Source: an uncultured Clostridia bacterium (GTDB taxonomy: Bacteria; Bacillota; Clostridia; Christensenellales; Borkfalkiaceae). From it: a DNA stretch of 19,426 nt. The notes under the pieces were generated by a model. That model did not search any database and was not told the origin of the DNA. It was given only the letters and a program-made list of their open reading frames with translations. Position numbers and translations under genes: made by a program. How positions within the stretch are numbered: the stretch's first letter is position 1; every line of letters begins with the position of its first letter. The DNA lies in contig CAKQKA010000022.1 of the NCBI GenBank assembly GCA_934247855.1, forward strand, positions 1 through 19,426, written 5' to 3'. This document shows, piece by piece, positions 1-6,655 of the stretch.

Positions 1-141
1 GGACAAATAGCGGCTTGCCGCATAATTAAGTACGACCTTGTTTGCATAGTATATGTACTTACTGAACAAGGTTTGGCATATTATTGAAGCTATCCTCATC
101 AGTCTCGCTAACGCTCGCCGGCTTCTCCGAGGGGAGAAGCC
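1..141. repeat. Left copy of DUF559-associated structured repeat (cut by window edge)
   Basis: Bases 1-47 are identical to 634-680, and the similarity continues to the hairpin at 120-141. The copy contains a short hairpin GCGGC-TT-GCCGC, then AAGTAC (28-33), ACCTTGTT (35-42), GTACTT (55-60) and AACAAGGT (65-72). The last four form two interleaved inverted repeats, so a pseudoknot is possible. It ends with a 9-bp stem GGCTTCTCC / GGAGAAGCC (120-128 / 133-141). Its left boundary lies outside the window. It resembles a dispersed intergenic element rather than coding DNA. Confidence 0.8.
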
Positions 142-165
142 AGAAAAAGTAATTAAGGATATATT

Positions 166-522
166 ATGAAATATACTTTTAGTAACTCAAAATTGACAAA
201 TTTATCTCATTGTTTAAGAAAGAACATGACTCCTCAAGAGCGAAAATTGTGGTATGATTTTTTAAAAACGCATAAGCATAAATTTCGTCGACAAAGAGTA
301 ATAGGGAACTATATAGTAGATTTTTATTGTGCCGAAAAGAATTTAGTGATAGAGCTTGACGGTTCTCAGCATTATGATGAAGTAAGAATTGAGAAAGATA
401 ATGAACGTACCGATTATCTTATAAATAAAGGATTAACTGTTTTAAGATACAGTAATTATGATATAGATACAAATTTTCGCAGCGTATGCGAAGATATAGA
501 CAAATTTTTAGAATCTCATTAA
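166..522 (+). CDS. DUF559 / Vsr-like PD-(D/E)XK endonuclease-domain protein
   Basis: The 118-residue protein matches the DUF559 family, a compact fold related to the very-short-patch-repair (Vsr) nucleases. Visible hallmarks are the N-terminal LRKNMTPQERKLW stretch (18-29), FRRQRVIGNYIVDFYC (40-55) carrying Asp52, and LVIELDGSQH (60-69) carrying Glu63 and Asp65, the likely metal-binding acids. It ends with a helix containing conserved-looking LRYSNYDI. An AAGGA sits 6 nt before the ATG. Full length for the family is about 110-130 residues, so it appears intact. The gene lies alone between two copies of a hairpin-rich repeat (1-141 and 524-936). Proteins of this family commonly occur as solitary genes, and their cellular role is not established. 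Mobilisation of the repeat by this nuclease is inference only. Confidence 0.9.
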   Translation: MKYTFSNSKLTNLSHCLRKNMTPQERKLWYDFLKTHKHKFRRQRVIGNYIVDFYCAEKNLVIELDGSQHYDEVRIEKDNERTDYLINKGLTVLRYSNYDIDTNFRSVCEDIDKFLESH

Positions 523-523
523 C

Positions 524-936
524 AAGCTTTCCCCTCTCGGAGCAATTCCCCCGCTGAATGAGGGAAATGTCGCGCCAGCGACAAAAGGGGCGCGCCGCGC
601 ATAAGCGGAGTGGGGACCGCTTGCGGTGGATGAGGACAAATAGCGGCTTGCCGCATAATTAAGTACGACCTTGTTTGCATATTGTATGTACTTACTGAAC
701 AAGGATTTACAAATTATTGAAGCTATCCTCATCAGTCTCGCTAACGCTCACCGGCTTCTACGAGGGGAGAAGCTTTGACAAGGATTTACAAATTATTGAA
801 GCTATCCTCATCAGTCTCGCTAACGCTCGCCAGCTTCTCCGAGGGGAGAAGCCTTGATAAGGATTCACAAATTATTGAAGCTATCCTCATCAGTCTCGCT
901 AACGCTCGCCGGCTTCTCCGAGGGGAAGAAGCTTTT
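524..936. repeat. Right copy of DUF559-associated repeat: head, tail and 79-nt units
   Basis: The head (524-633) is a GC-rich, hairpin-dense stretch with TGTCGC-GCCA-GCGACA (567-582) and ACCGC-TT-GCGGT. The tail (634-704) nearly duplicates bases 1-71. It then runs into tandem 79-nt units. The same head-plus-tail order recurs without a gene at 10484-10750. No credible gene is seen here: short open frames exist on both strands, but they follow the repeat rather than codon logic. Confidence 0.8.
701..936. repeat. Three tandem copies of a 79-nt unit
   Basis: Units start at 701, 780 and 859, each with AAGGATTYACAAATTATTGA. Each ends in a hairpin built on GCTTCTCC-GAGG-GGAGAAGC, with scattered substitutions and one inserted A in the third unit. 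The period is exactly 79 nt. There are no unique spacers, so this is not a CRISPR array. Confidence 0.9.
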
Positions 937-999
937 GTGTGGCGCAGTTTTGCAAAATCAACTTTTCGAGGAGTCAAATCCATATTTTCTGAAAAATAA

Positions 1000-1056
1000 A
1001 AAAACCATGCGTTATGCAATGCTCTTTAAAAGTGCCTTACATAAAGCATGGTTTTT
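1000..1056. terminator. Bidirectional terminator after the MATE gene
   Basis: An 11-bp perfect inverted repeat (AAAAACCATGC at 1000-1010, GCATGGTTTTT at 1046-1056) has T-runs on both strands. It lies about 26 nt downstream of the MATE stop codon read on the minus strand. The loop is long (35 nt), which weakens the call slightly. Confidence 0.65.
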
Positions 1057-1081
1057 AAATTTGGGGCGCATTCGATAGTTC

Positions 1082-2446
1082 TTATTGCTCGAAGATATTG
1101 CCCGTTTGGCTTTTCTTTTCTAATTTCTTGATTATAAAAATATATGCGACTGTGAAGAATACAGCTCCGCCGATCCAGGCGCAGGGGTTCGAGAAGCAAG
1201 CCCCGGAGAATCCGAAGTTTGTAGCAAGCACCATTGCGGCGAAAAGTCTGAATAACAGTTCGGTTACTCCGCCGAAAACCGTCAGTGCGCTGTATCCCAG
1301 ACTCTGCAAGCTTTGGCGGAACATCATCAATACGTAAACAAAATAATAGAACGACGATTGAGTCAGTATGTATTGAAAGATCCAGCCGTATATTTTATCT
1401 TCGGAGCCTTTAAGCAGTATTTTACCGAACGGCACGCACAACGGAACAATAAGTCCGTAAGCCAGCACGGAATAAAGAACGCCGACGAGCAGTGCGGCTT
1501 TTATGCCGTCCTTAACTCTTTGCAGATTGTTTGCTCCGAAGTTTTGCCCGACATAAATCGCCATTGTATTTGCTGCGCCCATAAGGAGAGAACTGAAAAC
1601 GTTATCGATTTTGCAGGCGGTTGATTGCGCCATGGCGTACCCGCTGTCGGGCAGAGAGTTGAACGCGCGTTGTTGAATCATACAGCCGATTGCCGTTATC
1701 GTGAACTGAAAGCCCATCGGCAAGCCCGTTGCGAGATGCCGCCAGGCGAATGAAAGCGAAAATCTGAAATCGGTCTTTTTCAGCCTTAATGCGGGGTGTT
1801 TTCTGAATATGATAAGAAAACCTATAAGTGCCGATATTGCCTGACTTATAACCGTTGCCAAGCCTGCCCAAGCAACGCCCCAATCGGTTATGAACAGCAA
1901 TGAGTCAAGCAGCAAGTTGAGCATTGCCGATATTACAAGAATTATGAGCGGGGTTGTGCTGTCGCCAAGCGCGCGAAGTATCTGCGCGGACAGGTTATAG
2001 AACATTATGCCGCCGAAGCCTGCAAATATAGTCGTAATATAGGCTAATGCATGGTCGAAATACAGTTCGTTTGTGTTCAAAACTCTCAGCAGCGTGGGCG
2101 CAAGCAGGACCGTCAGCACCGTCATAACGACGGAAACCGCAACCGTCAGCATAATAGACGTTGCGAAGCTTTGCCGCATTTTGTCCGCGTTTTTCGCGCC
2201 TACGTACTGGCTTAGCAGTATGCCGAAGCCTGCGGCGATGCCCGAGCCGAATCCGAGGATTAAAAACGACAGCGACTCCGTCAGATTCAGCCCCGTTACC
2301 GCGTTTTGCCCGCGCGATAGCGATACGATCAGCGAATCGCCCAGCGTGTACAGGTTCTGAAACATCAGACCGAACGCTATCGGCAACGAGAATATCAGTA
2401 TTTTTTTAAACGGTGAACCCGTTGTCATATCCATTGTTTTTTGCAT
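1082..2446 (-). CDS. MATE family multidrug/Na+ antiporter
   Basis: The 454-residue, highly hydrophobic protein has about twelve membrane segments arranged as two related halves, as in MATE (multi antimicrobial extrusion) transporters. Family-type signatures include the N-terminal TTGSPFKKILIFSLPIAFG, LGFGSGIAAGFGILLSQYVGAK (residues ~62-83) and its second-half counterpart MGAANTMAIYVGQNFGA. Family members export cationic drugs or metabolites against Na+ or H+ gradients; the substrate here is unknown. Length is normal for the family (440-480). The ATG at 2446 has only a weak GGTG upstream, and Met5 or Met7 are possible alternative starts. It is a single-gene unit, divergent from the gene at 2728 and followed by a strong hairpin at 1000-1056. 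Confidence 0.93.
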   Translation of the reverse strand: MQKTMDMTTGSPFKKILIFSLPIAFGLMFQNLYTLGDSLIVSLSRGQNAVTGLNLTESLSFLILGFGSGIAAGFGILLSQYVGAKNADKMRQSFATSIMLTVAVSVVMTVLTVLLAPTLLRVLNTNELYFDHALAYITTIFAGFGGIMFYNLSAQILRALGDSTTPLIILVISAMLNLLLDSLLFITDWGVAWAGLATVISQAISALIGFLIIFRKHPALRLKKTDFRFSLSFAWRHLATGLPMGFQFTITAIGCMIQQRAFNSLPDSGYAMAQSTACKIDNVFSSLLMGAANTMAIYVGQNFGANNLQRVKDGIKAALLVGVLYSVLAYGLIVPLCVPFGKILLKGSEDKIYGWIFQYILTQSSFYYFVYVLMMFRQSLQSLGYSALTVFGGVTELLFRLFAAMVLATNFGFSGACFSNPCAWIGGAVFFTVAYIFIIKKLEKKSQTGNIFEQ

Positions 2447-2599
2447 ATTTCACCATTGTAAAAGTCATATTCGGCGGGCGTTTATATGATTGCCGCCGCA
2501 ATTATCGTCAAATTCTAATTATAGCCGTGCATGACGGTAAGGTGTGCGTGTGCAAGGCTGTGCCGTTGCCGAGCCGCCGCTCATTTCGTCAATATGTAC

Positions 2600-2628
2600 A
2601 TTATAATTATGTTGCCTGCTATATGCAA
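2600..2628 (-). promoter_or_regulatory. Promoter for the MATE gene
   Basis: On the minus strand TTGCAT (2623-2628) is followed by a 17-nt spacer and TATAAT (2600-2605). This would give a leader of about 145 nt. A second, weaker candidate lies closer: TTGACG (2506-2511), 17 nt, CATATA (2483-2488). Confidence 0.55.
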
Positions 2629-2727
2629 ACGAAAAAATAACAATTATGCATTTTGAGCGTTTAATTTTTATATCTTTTGTCGATAATGAGATTGCACGTC
2701 GAAAAAGATTATCGAGGGAGGAAAATT

Positions 2728-3318
2728 ATGGCTCGTACGGCGCAGAAAAAAAACATAATACTCGCACTCGTTGCCGTATTTGCCTGCGCGTTTCTTGTGT
2801 ACGCGTATCTGTACTTCTATTCGCCGTACCCAAAACTCGGCGGCAGAATAACTTATGCGTTCGGCAAATCTACAAGCAATGCAGTATTTGTTCAAGCGGA
2901 CGATTATGTTTCAGGTACGGAATTTTTCGGTTATAAGGCGGTAAGCGCGTTCTATCCGCTTTGCGACAGCTCAGCCGCCGAAGAACAAATTTCACGACTG
3001 ATTGGCGAGTACTCGGCAAAAGAGGTATACCGCGAAACAGCCGACGGAACTTGCTGCGTGTACTATTATTCAGAAAAACTTCCGTTTTATAAGGTGTTGT
3101 ATATCAGTGACTGCGCGTCTTTGCGGGTGGCGCATTGCATTGGTCAAGGCGCGGGACAAACGGGTTCGCAGGCGACCGGGCAAGGATTACCGCAAGGTAT
3201 GTCGCAAACTCTTTTACAAAGCGTGTTTTCTCGCCCGGCGGTTAAGGTGAATATTCATGTTGCCTATTCGGAGTGCGGTATAAGCATAGGGTGTCCGTTC
3301 ATATACGGCGGCTTTTAA
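2728..3318 (+). CDS. Single-pass membrane protein of unknown function
   Basis: I do not recognise this 196-residue protein. The start is set by the AGGGAGG ribosome binding site just upstream of the ATG at 2728; the open frame extends further upstream but without a ribosome binding site. Residues ~8-30 (IILALVAVFACAFLVYAYLY) form one membrane segment or uncleaved signal anchor. The remainder is probably extracytoplasmic, with several Cys residues, a Tyr-rich middle, and a Gly/Gln-rich patch (GQGAGQTGSQATGQG) near residues 139-153 that looks like a linker. A short downstream domain ends in CPFIYGGF. It is not obviously part of an operon with its neighbours. Confidence 0.75.
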   Translation: MARTAQKKNIILALVAVFACAFLVYAYLYFYSPYPKLGGRITYAFGKSTSNAVFVQADDYVSGTEFFGYKAVSAFYPLCDSSAAEEQISRLIGEYSAKEVYRETADGTCCVYYYSEKLPFYKVLYISDCASLRVAHCIGQGAGQTGSQATGQGLPQGMSQTLLQSVFSRPAVKVNIHVAYSECGISIGCPFIYGGF

Positions 3319-3437
3319 GCGGTATGTAATGCGTGCAAAAATAATTGCATTTCGCAGTGTTAAAAGTTTAAAAAAACATGTATATAAAACAAAAAATCGG
3401 TCAATAACTTAAACGAAAACGGGGGCAAGGTAAGTAC

Positions 3438-3463
3438 GATACATAAATCAGATACATAATTCA
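3438..3463 (+). repeat. 13-nt tandem repeat next to the ribosome binding site
   Basis: GATACATAAATCA is followed directly by GATACATAATTCA, immediately before the AGGAGGT ribosome binding site (3463-3469) of the M23 gene. It may be an operator or simple slippage; no function can be assigned. Confidence 0.6.
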
Positions 3464-3474
3464 GGAGGTATTCT

Positions 3475-4188
3475 ATGGAAACAAAAGGCAAAAATCAATC
3501 GTTTTTTATGAGGAACATATATTATTTTATACTCGGGTTTATTCTTGTCGCGGCGATTGCCGTAACCGTTGTACTTGTTCTGACCGACAACGGAGGAATG
3601 ATAGATACGATGGATAACTCGGGCAATGTAGCCGAAAAACCGCGTGACGATTCGAGTAATATAGACAAGCCGACCGACGATAAACCGAGCGGCGGCGATG
3701 AAAAACCGGACGAACCGGACGAACCTACGGACAAGCCGGACGAGCCCGACACTAAGCCGACCGTAAAGATTTCTTTCGTAATGCCTGTGGAAAACGCAAC
3801 CATTCTGAAAGATTACACGGCAACCTCGGTAGTGTTTAACAAAACGCTCAACGTATATACGGGGCATCTTGCGATAGATTTCGCCGCCGAAGCGGGCACT
3901 GCGGTCAAAGCCGTGTTCGACGGGGTGGTCGAAAGCGTGGAAACGTCATATCTTACGGGTACTACGATTACAATCAAGCATAACGACAACCTTAAAACCG
4001 TGTACAACTCGATTGAAGCCGACGAAAAGCTTACCGCGGGCGCAACGATCAAGCAGGGCGACGTTATCGGCACGGTTTCGGATAACAACAAGCAGGAATA
4101 CAAGGACGGCGCTCACCTGCATTTCGAGGTTTACGAGAACGGAAAAAAGATTTCGCCGTATAAATATCTCGCCGTAACCGAAAAATAA
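3475..4188 (+). CDS. Membrane-anchored M23/LytM peptidase-domain protein, SpoIIQ-like
   Basis: The 237-residue protein has a short cytoplasmic N-terminus and a membrane segment at ~15-36. A Pro/Asp/Glu/Lys linker with DEPDEPTDKPDEP-type repeats covers ~55-96, and a LytM (M23) domain runs from ~100 to 232. The zinc site looks intact: GHLAIDF gives His131 and Asp135, and GAHLHFEV gives His214 and His216. M23 domains cleave peptide cross-links in peptidoglycan. The layout (N-terminal TM, linker, C-terminal LytM ending HLHFEVYENGKKISPYKYL) matches SpoIIQ, the forespore protein that docks with SpoIIIAH. In several clostridia SpoIIQ keeps the zinc residues, as seen here. A general cell-wall hydrolase is the alternative. 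The start is supported by AGGAGGT 5 nt upstream. Confidence 0.85.
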   Translation: METKGKNQSFFMRNIYYFILGFILVAAIAVTVVLVLTDNGGMIDTMDNSGNVAEKPRDDSSNIDKPTDDKPSGGDEKPDEPDEPTDKPDEPDTKPTVKISFVMPVENATILKDYTATSVVFNKTLNVYTGHLAIDFAAEAGTAVKAVFDGVVESVETSYLTGTTITIKHNDNLKTVYNSIEADEKLTAGATIKQGDVIGTVSDNNKQEYKDGAHLHFEVYENGKKISPYKYLAVTEK

Positions 4189-4255
4189 TCGCCAACTTGT
4201 TCATTAAAAGAATAAATACTAAAACTTCGCAATAGCATGTTGTGAGGTTTTTTTT

Positions 4256-5635
4256 ATGTTCGGTTATATCAAAGGTGTAGGGTTTTGTGTGCGTGTTATT
4301 CGTAAGATTGCCGTTTGCCTGTCTGTATTGTTGCTACTCGGTGCTTTTTCCGCATTGTTCACGGCTTGCGGCGGCAGTGCGAAAGACAAAGGCAAATATT
4401 CGTTAGAGTTGCATTTTGACGGCGAATCGGTTAGTGCGGTTGCAGGCTATTCGCTTGCGCAAGCCGATACGGGCGATAAAATCGTGTTTTGTTACTATCC
4501 CGCGGCGTTATGCGGCGGTACGATAGAGAAAATAACCGTAAACGGCAATGACGTTCGCTCCGAGCGTTCGGGCGAACACGATGAGTTTATCGTGTTATAT
4601 TACGATTTTAAACAAGGCGATTTGATTAAGTTTAAGTACAATTTTACGCCCGAAAAAAACGAGGGCAGGTTGGGTATAACCGATAAAACTGTCAACTTTG
4701 CCTTGTTTTACCCGGTAAAGTGCGTAAAAGAAAACGACGAATACGTTATGCACGAGTACACGGCGATAGGCGATCCATTTTATTTTGATTTTTACGATCT
4801 CGAAATGCGCTTGTTTTTGCCGTCAACATACGCTTTAGCGTGCGGAGGATACCCCGAAGAATGTAATCCGCAAGGAGGTATCACCGAGTATTTTTATAGT
4901 TTTAAAAACGTAAGAAATGTTGCGTTTTCCGCATCGGAAAATTATAACGTTGTAACGCAAAAGTCGGGCTATAAGTCGATTAACTACTATTTTTATAATG
5001 ATGACAAACCTGAAAATACCCTTAAAGAGGTGGTGGACGCGGTAAACTTTTTTTCCGGTGAAATAGGCGAATACGCGTACGATATTCTAACTTTTGCTCA
5101 GTCGCCTTACGAGTACGGCGGTATGGAATATTCAGCTTTTTTTATCTTGGGTGAGGAGAATAATCGCGAGGAATATTTTCACGCCGCCGTGCACGAAACC
5201 GCGCATCAGTGGTTTCCGATTGCCGTCGGCTCGGACGAATATTTACGACCGGGGTTCGACGAGGGGCTTGCCGAGTTTTTAACCCGCGCGTTTATAGCAG
5301 AAAAAGATAGAGATCGTGCAAATGCAATGTATTTATCCGCGCGCGAAAGTTACGAGGGTTATAAAACTAACTGTTTGTCGGTGGGCAAAAAGCCGCTTGA
5401 TGCGGGCAATCTTCCGCTTTGCGATTATTCGTCTGCTTACGAATATACGGCAAATGCATATTACGCGTCGTCTTGTGCGTTTGAGCAAACTACCAAAATG
5501 TCAGGCGATTTGAACTACCTGAATAAATTTTATGGCAAAAATAAGTTTAAAAACGCAACCGAAAGCGATTTTTTCAATGCAATTTCGATTTTTAAGCGAA
5601 AAACCGCAAGAAAACTGCTTAATAATTACGTCTGA
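4256..5635 (+). CDS. Lipoprotein with M1-type (gluzincin) aminopeptidase domain
   Basis: The 459-residue protein has a signal sequence (VLLLLGAFSALFTAC) with probable lipidated Cys38. It is therefore anchored on the outer face of the membrane. A beta-rich N-terminal domain (~45-250) precedes a catalytic domain with all M1 hallmarks: YGGMEY (287-292), equivalent to the GAMEN substrate motif, and HETAH (313-317) followed after exactly 18 residues by Glu336 in FDEGLAE, the third zinc ligand. M1 enzymes remove N-terminal amino acids from peptides. At 459 residues this is about half the size of classical M1 enzymes, consistent with a single N-domain plus catalytic domain without the large C-terminal helical domain. 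A role in peptide scavenging at the surface is inferred. The ribosome binding site is weak (GTGAGG). Confidence 0.85.
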   Translation: MFGYIKGVGFCVRVIRKIAVCLSVLLLLGAFSALFTACGGSAKDKGKYSLELHFDGESVSAVAGYSLAQADTGDKIVFCYYPAALCGGTIEKITVNGNDVRSERSGEHDEFIVLYYDFKQGDLIKFKYNFTPEKNEGRLGITDKTVNFALFYPVKCVKENDEYVMHEYTAIGDPFYFDFYDLEMRLFLPSTYALACGGYPEECNPQGGITEYFYSFKNVRNVAFSASENYNVVTQKSGYKSINYYFYNDDKPENTLKEVVDAVNFFSGEIGEYAYDILTFAQSPYEYGGMEYSAFFILGEENNREEYFHAAVHETAHQWFPIAVGSDEYLRPGFDEGLAEFLTRAFIAEKDRDRANAMYLSARESYEGYKTNCLSVGKKPLDAGNLPLCDYSSAYEYTANAYYASSCAFEQTTKMSGDLNYLNKFYGKNKFKNATESDFFNAISIFKRKTARKLLNNYV

Positions 5636-5682
5636 TTGTTTGTAACTCTTTAAACGCAATTTTCATTTTTATAAACAGTCGC

Positions 5683-5711
5683 TTGATTTATATTTTGCAA
5701 TGGACTATAAT
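5683..5711 (+). promoter_or_regulatory. Promoter for the FmdB-type gene
   Basis: TTGATT (5683-5688), a 17-nt spacer and TATAAT (5706-5711) lie 24 nt before the start codon. The AAAGGAGG ribosome binding site follows at 5721-5728. Confidence 0.75.
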
Positions 5712-5735
5712 TAAAGAAAAAAAGGAGGTTTTGTT

Positions 5736-5933
5736 ATGCCTCTGTTCGAGTATAAATGCGAAAAATGCGGAAAGGAAACCGAAGAATTTGTTAAAAACTG
5801 CGACATCGAAATAAAATGCCCCGTTTGCGGAGAGGTGATGAGCCGTGTTTACAGCGGAAAAATTTATTCGGCAACAGGAAAAAAATCGGGCGGGTGTTCG
5901 GGCGATTGTAAACATTGCAGCGGTTGTAAATAA
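5736..5933 (+). CDS. FmdB-type zinc ribbon protein with Cys-rich tail
   Basis: The 65-residue protein begins MPLFEYKCEKCG and has the two CxxC knuckles of the FmdB zinc ribbon family (Cys8/Cys11 and Cys28/Cys31, CPVCG), which should bind one zinc ion. The family is named after a formamidase-operon regulator, but most members are small solitary proteins of unproven function. The C-terminus is a Gly/Cys-rich tail (CSGDCKHCSGCK) with four extra cysteines, suggesting further metal binding. The start is set by a very strong AAAGGAGG site. It appears to be a single-gene transcript with its own promoter. Confidence 0.9.
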   Translation: MPLFEYKCEKCGKETEEFVKNCDIEIKCPVCGEVMSRVYSGKIYSATGKKSGGCSGDCKHCSGCK

Positions 5934-5946
5934 TTTATTAAACTGC

Positions 5947-6092
5947 CGATAATCGACCTATAAAGGCACTTTTGCTTTTTTCTGATTATATTCATAAAAT
6001 GCTGTCTTTATTATTTAAAATATGCGATAATCGACTTATAGCTTGATTTTTTTAATATATTTGTGCTGTTATAGCCGGCTTTGATCGACATA
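5947..6092. repeat. Repeated CGATAATCGACYTATA motif upstream of the SecB-like gene
   Basis: CGATAATCGACCTATA (5947-5962) recurs as CGATAATCGACTTATA (6025-6040), 78 nt apart. A partial third copy GATCGACATA lies at 6083-6092. The spacing and position before a strong promoter suggest binding sites for an unknown regulator, but this is inference. The rest of the 5934-6124 gap is AT-rich with no gene visible. Confidence 0.5.
5961..5982 (+). terminator. Weak terminator-like hairpin after the FmdB-type gene
   Basis: AAAGGC pairs with GCTTTT around an ACTTTT loop (one G-T pair) and is followed by further T residues. It lies about 30 nt after the stop codon. The stem is only 6 bp, so the call is tentative. 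Confidence 0.35.
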
Positions 6093-6124
6093 ATTTTATA
6101 GTATATATTATATAGATAAAAGTG

Positions 6125-6153
6125 TTGACAAAATCGAACGATTTGCATATAAT
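6125..6153 (+). promoter_or_regulatory. Full-consensus promoter with inverted repeat in spacer
   Basis: TTGACA (6125-6130), a 17-nt spacer and TATAAT (6148-6153) match the housekeeping sigma consensus at all 12 bases. The spacer holds a perfect inverted repeat AAATCG-AA-CGATTT (about 6131-6144), placed where a repressor would block RNA polymerase. It drives the SecB-like gene; the transcript would begin near 6160. Confidence 0.8.
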
Positions 6154-6177
6154 TCAAGTATAGGTTAAAAATGAAAG

Positions 6178-6198
6178 GCACGGGCGTATGCCGCGTGC
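6178..6198 (+). promoter_or_regulatory. Leader hairpin before the SecB-like gene
   Basis: GCACGGGC (6178-6185) pairs with GCC-G-CGTGC (6190-6198) around a GTAT loop, with one bulged G. It ends 7 nt before the CGGAGGG ribosome binding site. It could stabilise the mRNA 5' end or modulate initiation. Confidence 0.5.
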
Positions 6199-6215
6199 GG
6201 TACTCGGAGGGTTTT

Positions 6216-6635
6216 ATGTCTCTTTCATTAATATATTACAGAGTAAACGAACTTGAGTTTAAGTTTAACGAAGCGGTTAAGCCTAACACGTCGTTTCAGA
6301 TAAAACCGAAGATCGAATGTAAAGTCGCCAAGAAAGAGGAAACTTTGTATGTAAATCTTACGCTTAAAATAAACGAGGATATTTCATCGCCCGTTCCGTT
6401 CAATCTTAAGATTATGCTTGCGGGCACGTTCAAAACGTCGGACGGCTCGTCGCTCGATACCATCGACCAGAAAGCACAGGTGGGAGAGGTGTTCGCTATG
6501 CTTTACCCCTATTTGCGTGCAATCGTATCGTCGCTGACGGTAAACTGCAATATTCCCGCATACATTCTTCCGTCGGTTGATTCCGAGCAGCTTGTAGAGG
6601 GCGATGTCGACGCTAAAAAAACAAACCTCAACTAA
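6216..6635 (+). CDS. SecB-like protein-export chaperone
   Basis: The start at 6216 is fixed by CGGAGGG 4 nt upstream; an in-frame ATG at 6171 has no ribosome binding site and would lie almost at the transcript start. The 139-residue protein shows the SecB fold pattern: a beta-strand half (residues 10-55), then PVPFNLKIMLAGTF (59-72), EVFAMLYPYLRAIVSSLT (91-108) and IPAYILPSV (113-121). These correspond to the SecB helix YPYARELIS and the PPLLLPPINF segment. SecB holds precursor proteins unfolded for SecA/SecYEG. Classical SecB is proteobacterial (about 155 residues); shorter SecB-like proteins in Gram-positive bacteria are sometimes tied to toxin-antitoxin modules, but no toxin gene is visible here. 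Function as a general or client-specific chaperone is inferred. Confidence 0.8.
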   Translation: MSLSLIYYRVNELEFKFNEAVKPNTSFQIKPKIECKVAKKEETLYVNLTLKINEDISSPVPFNLKIMLAGTFKTSDGSSLDTIDQKAQVGEVFAMLYPYLRAIVSSLTVNCNIPAYILPSVDSEQLVEGDVDAKKTNLN

Positions 6636-6655
6636 ATCACAAACAGCAAATTTGT

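Noticed and set aside
701..936. 79-nt tandem repeats as a CRISPR array
   Set aside because: The units abut directly, with no unique spacers, are too long for CRISPR repeats, and no cas genes are present.
508..1078. Short open frames (about 74-77 codons) in both strands of the repeat
   Set aside because: They mirror the repeat units and hairpins, lack ribosome binding sites, and similar peptides arise from each repeat copy.
3333..3360. Hairpin GCG-TGCAA ... TTGCA-CGC after the 2728-3318 gene as a terminator
   Set aside because: It has a short stem with internal mismatches and no following T-run.
6171..6215. Upstream in-frame ATG as the start of the SecB-like protein
   Set aside because: It lies about 10 nt from the predicted transcript start with no ribosome binding site, whereas the ATG at 6216 has CGGAGGG. 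The extra residues encode a hairpin rather than SecB-like sequence.
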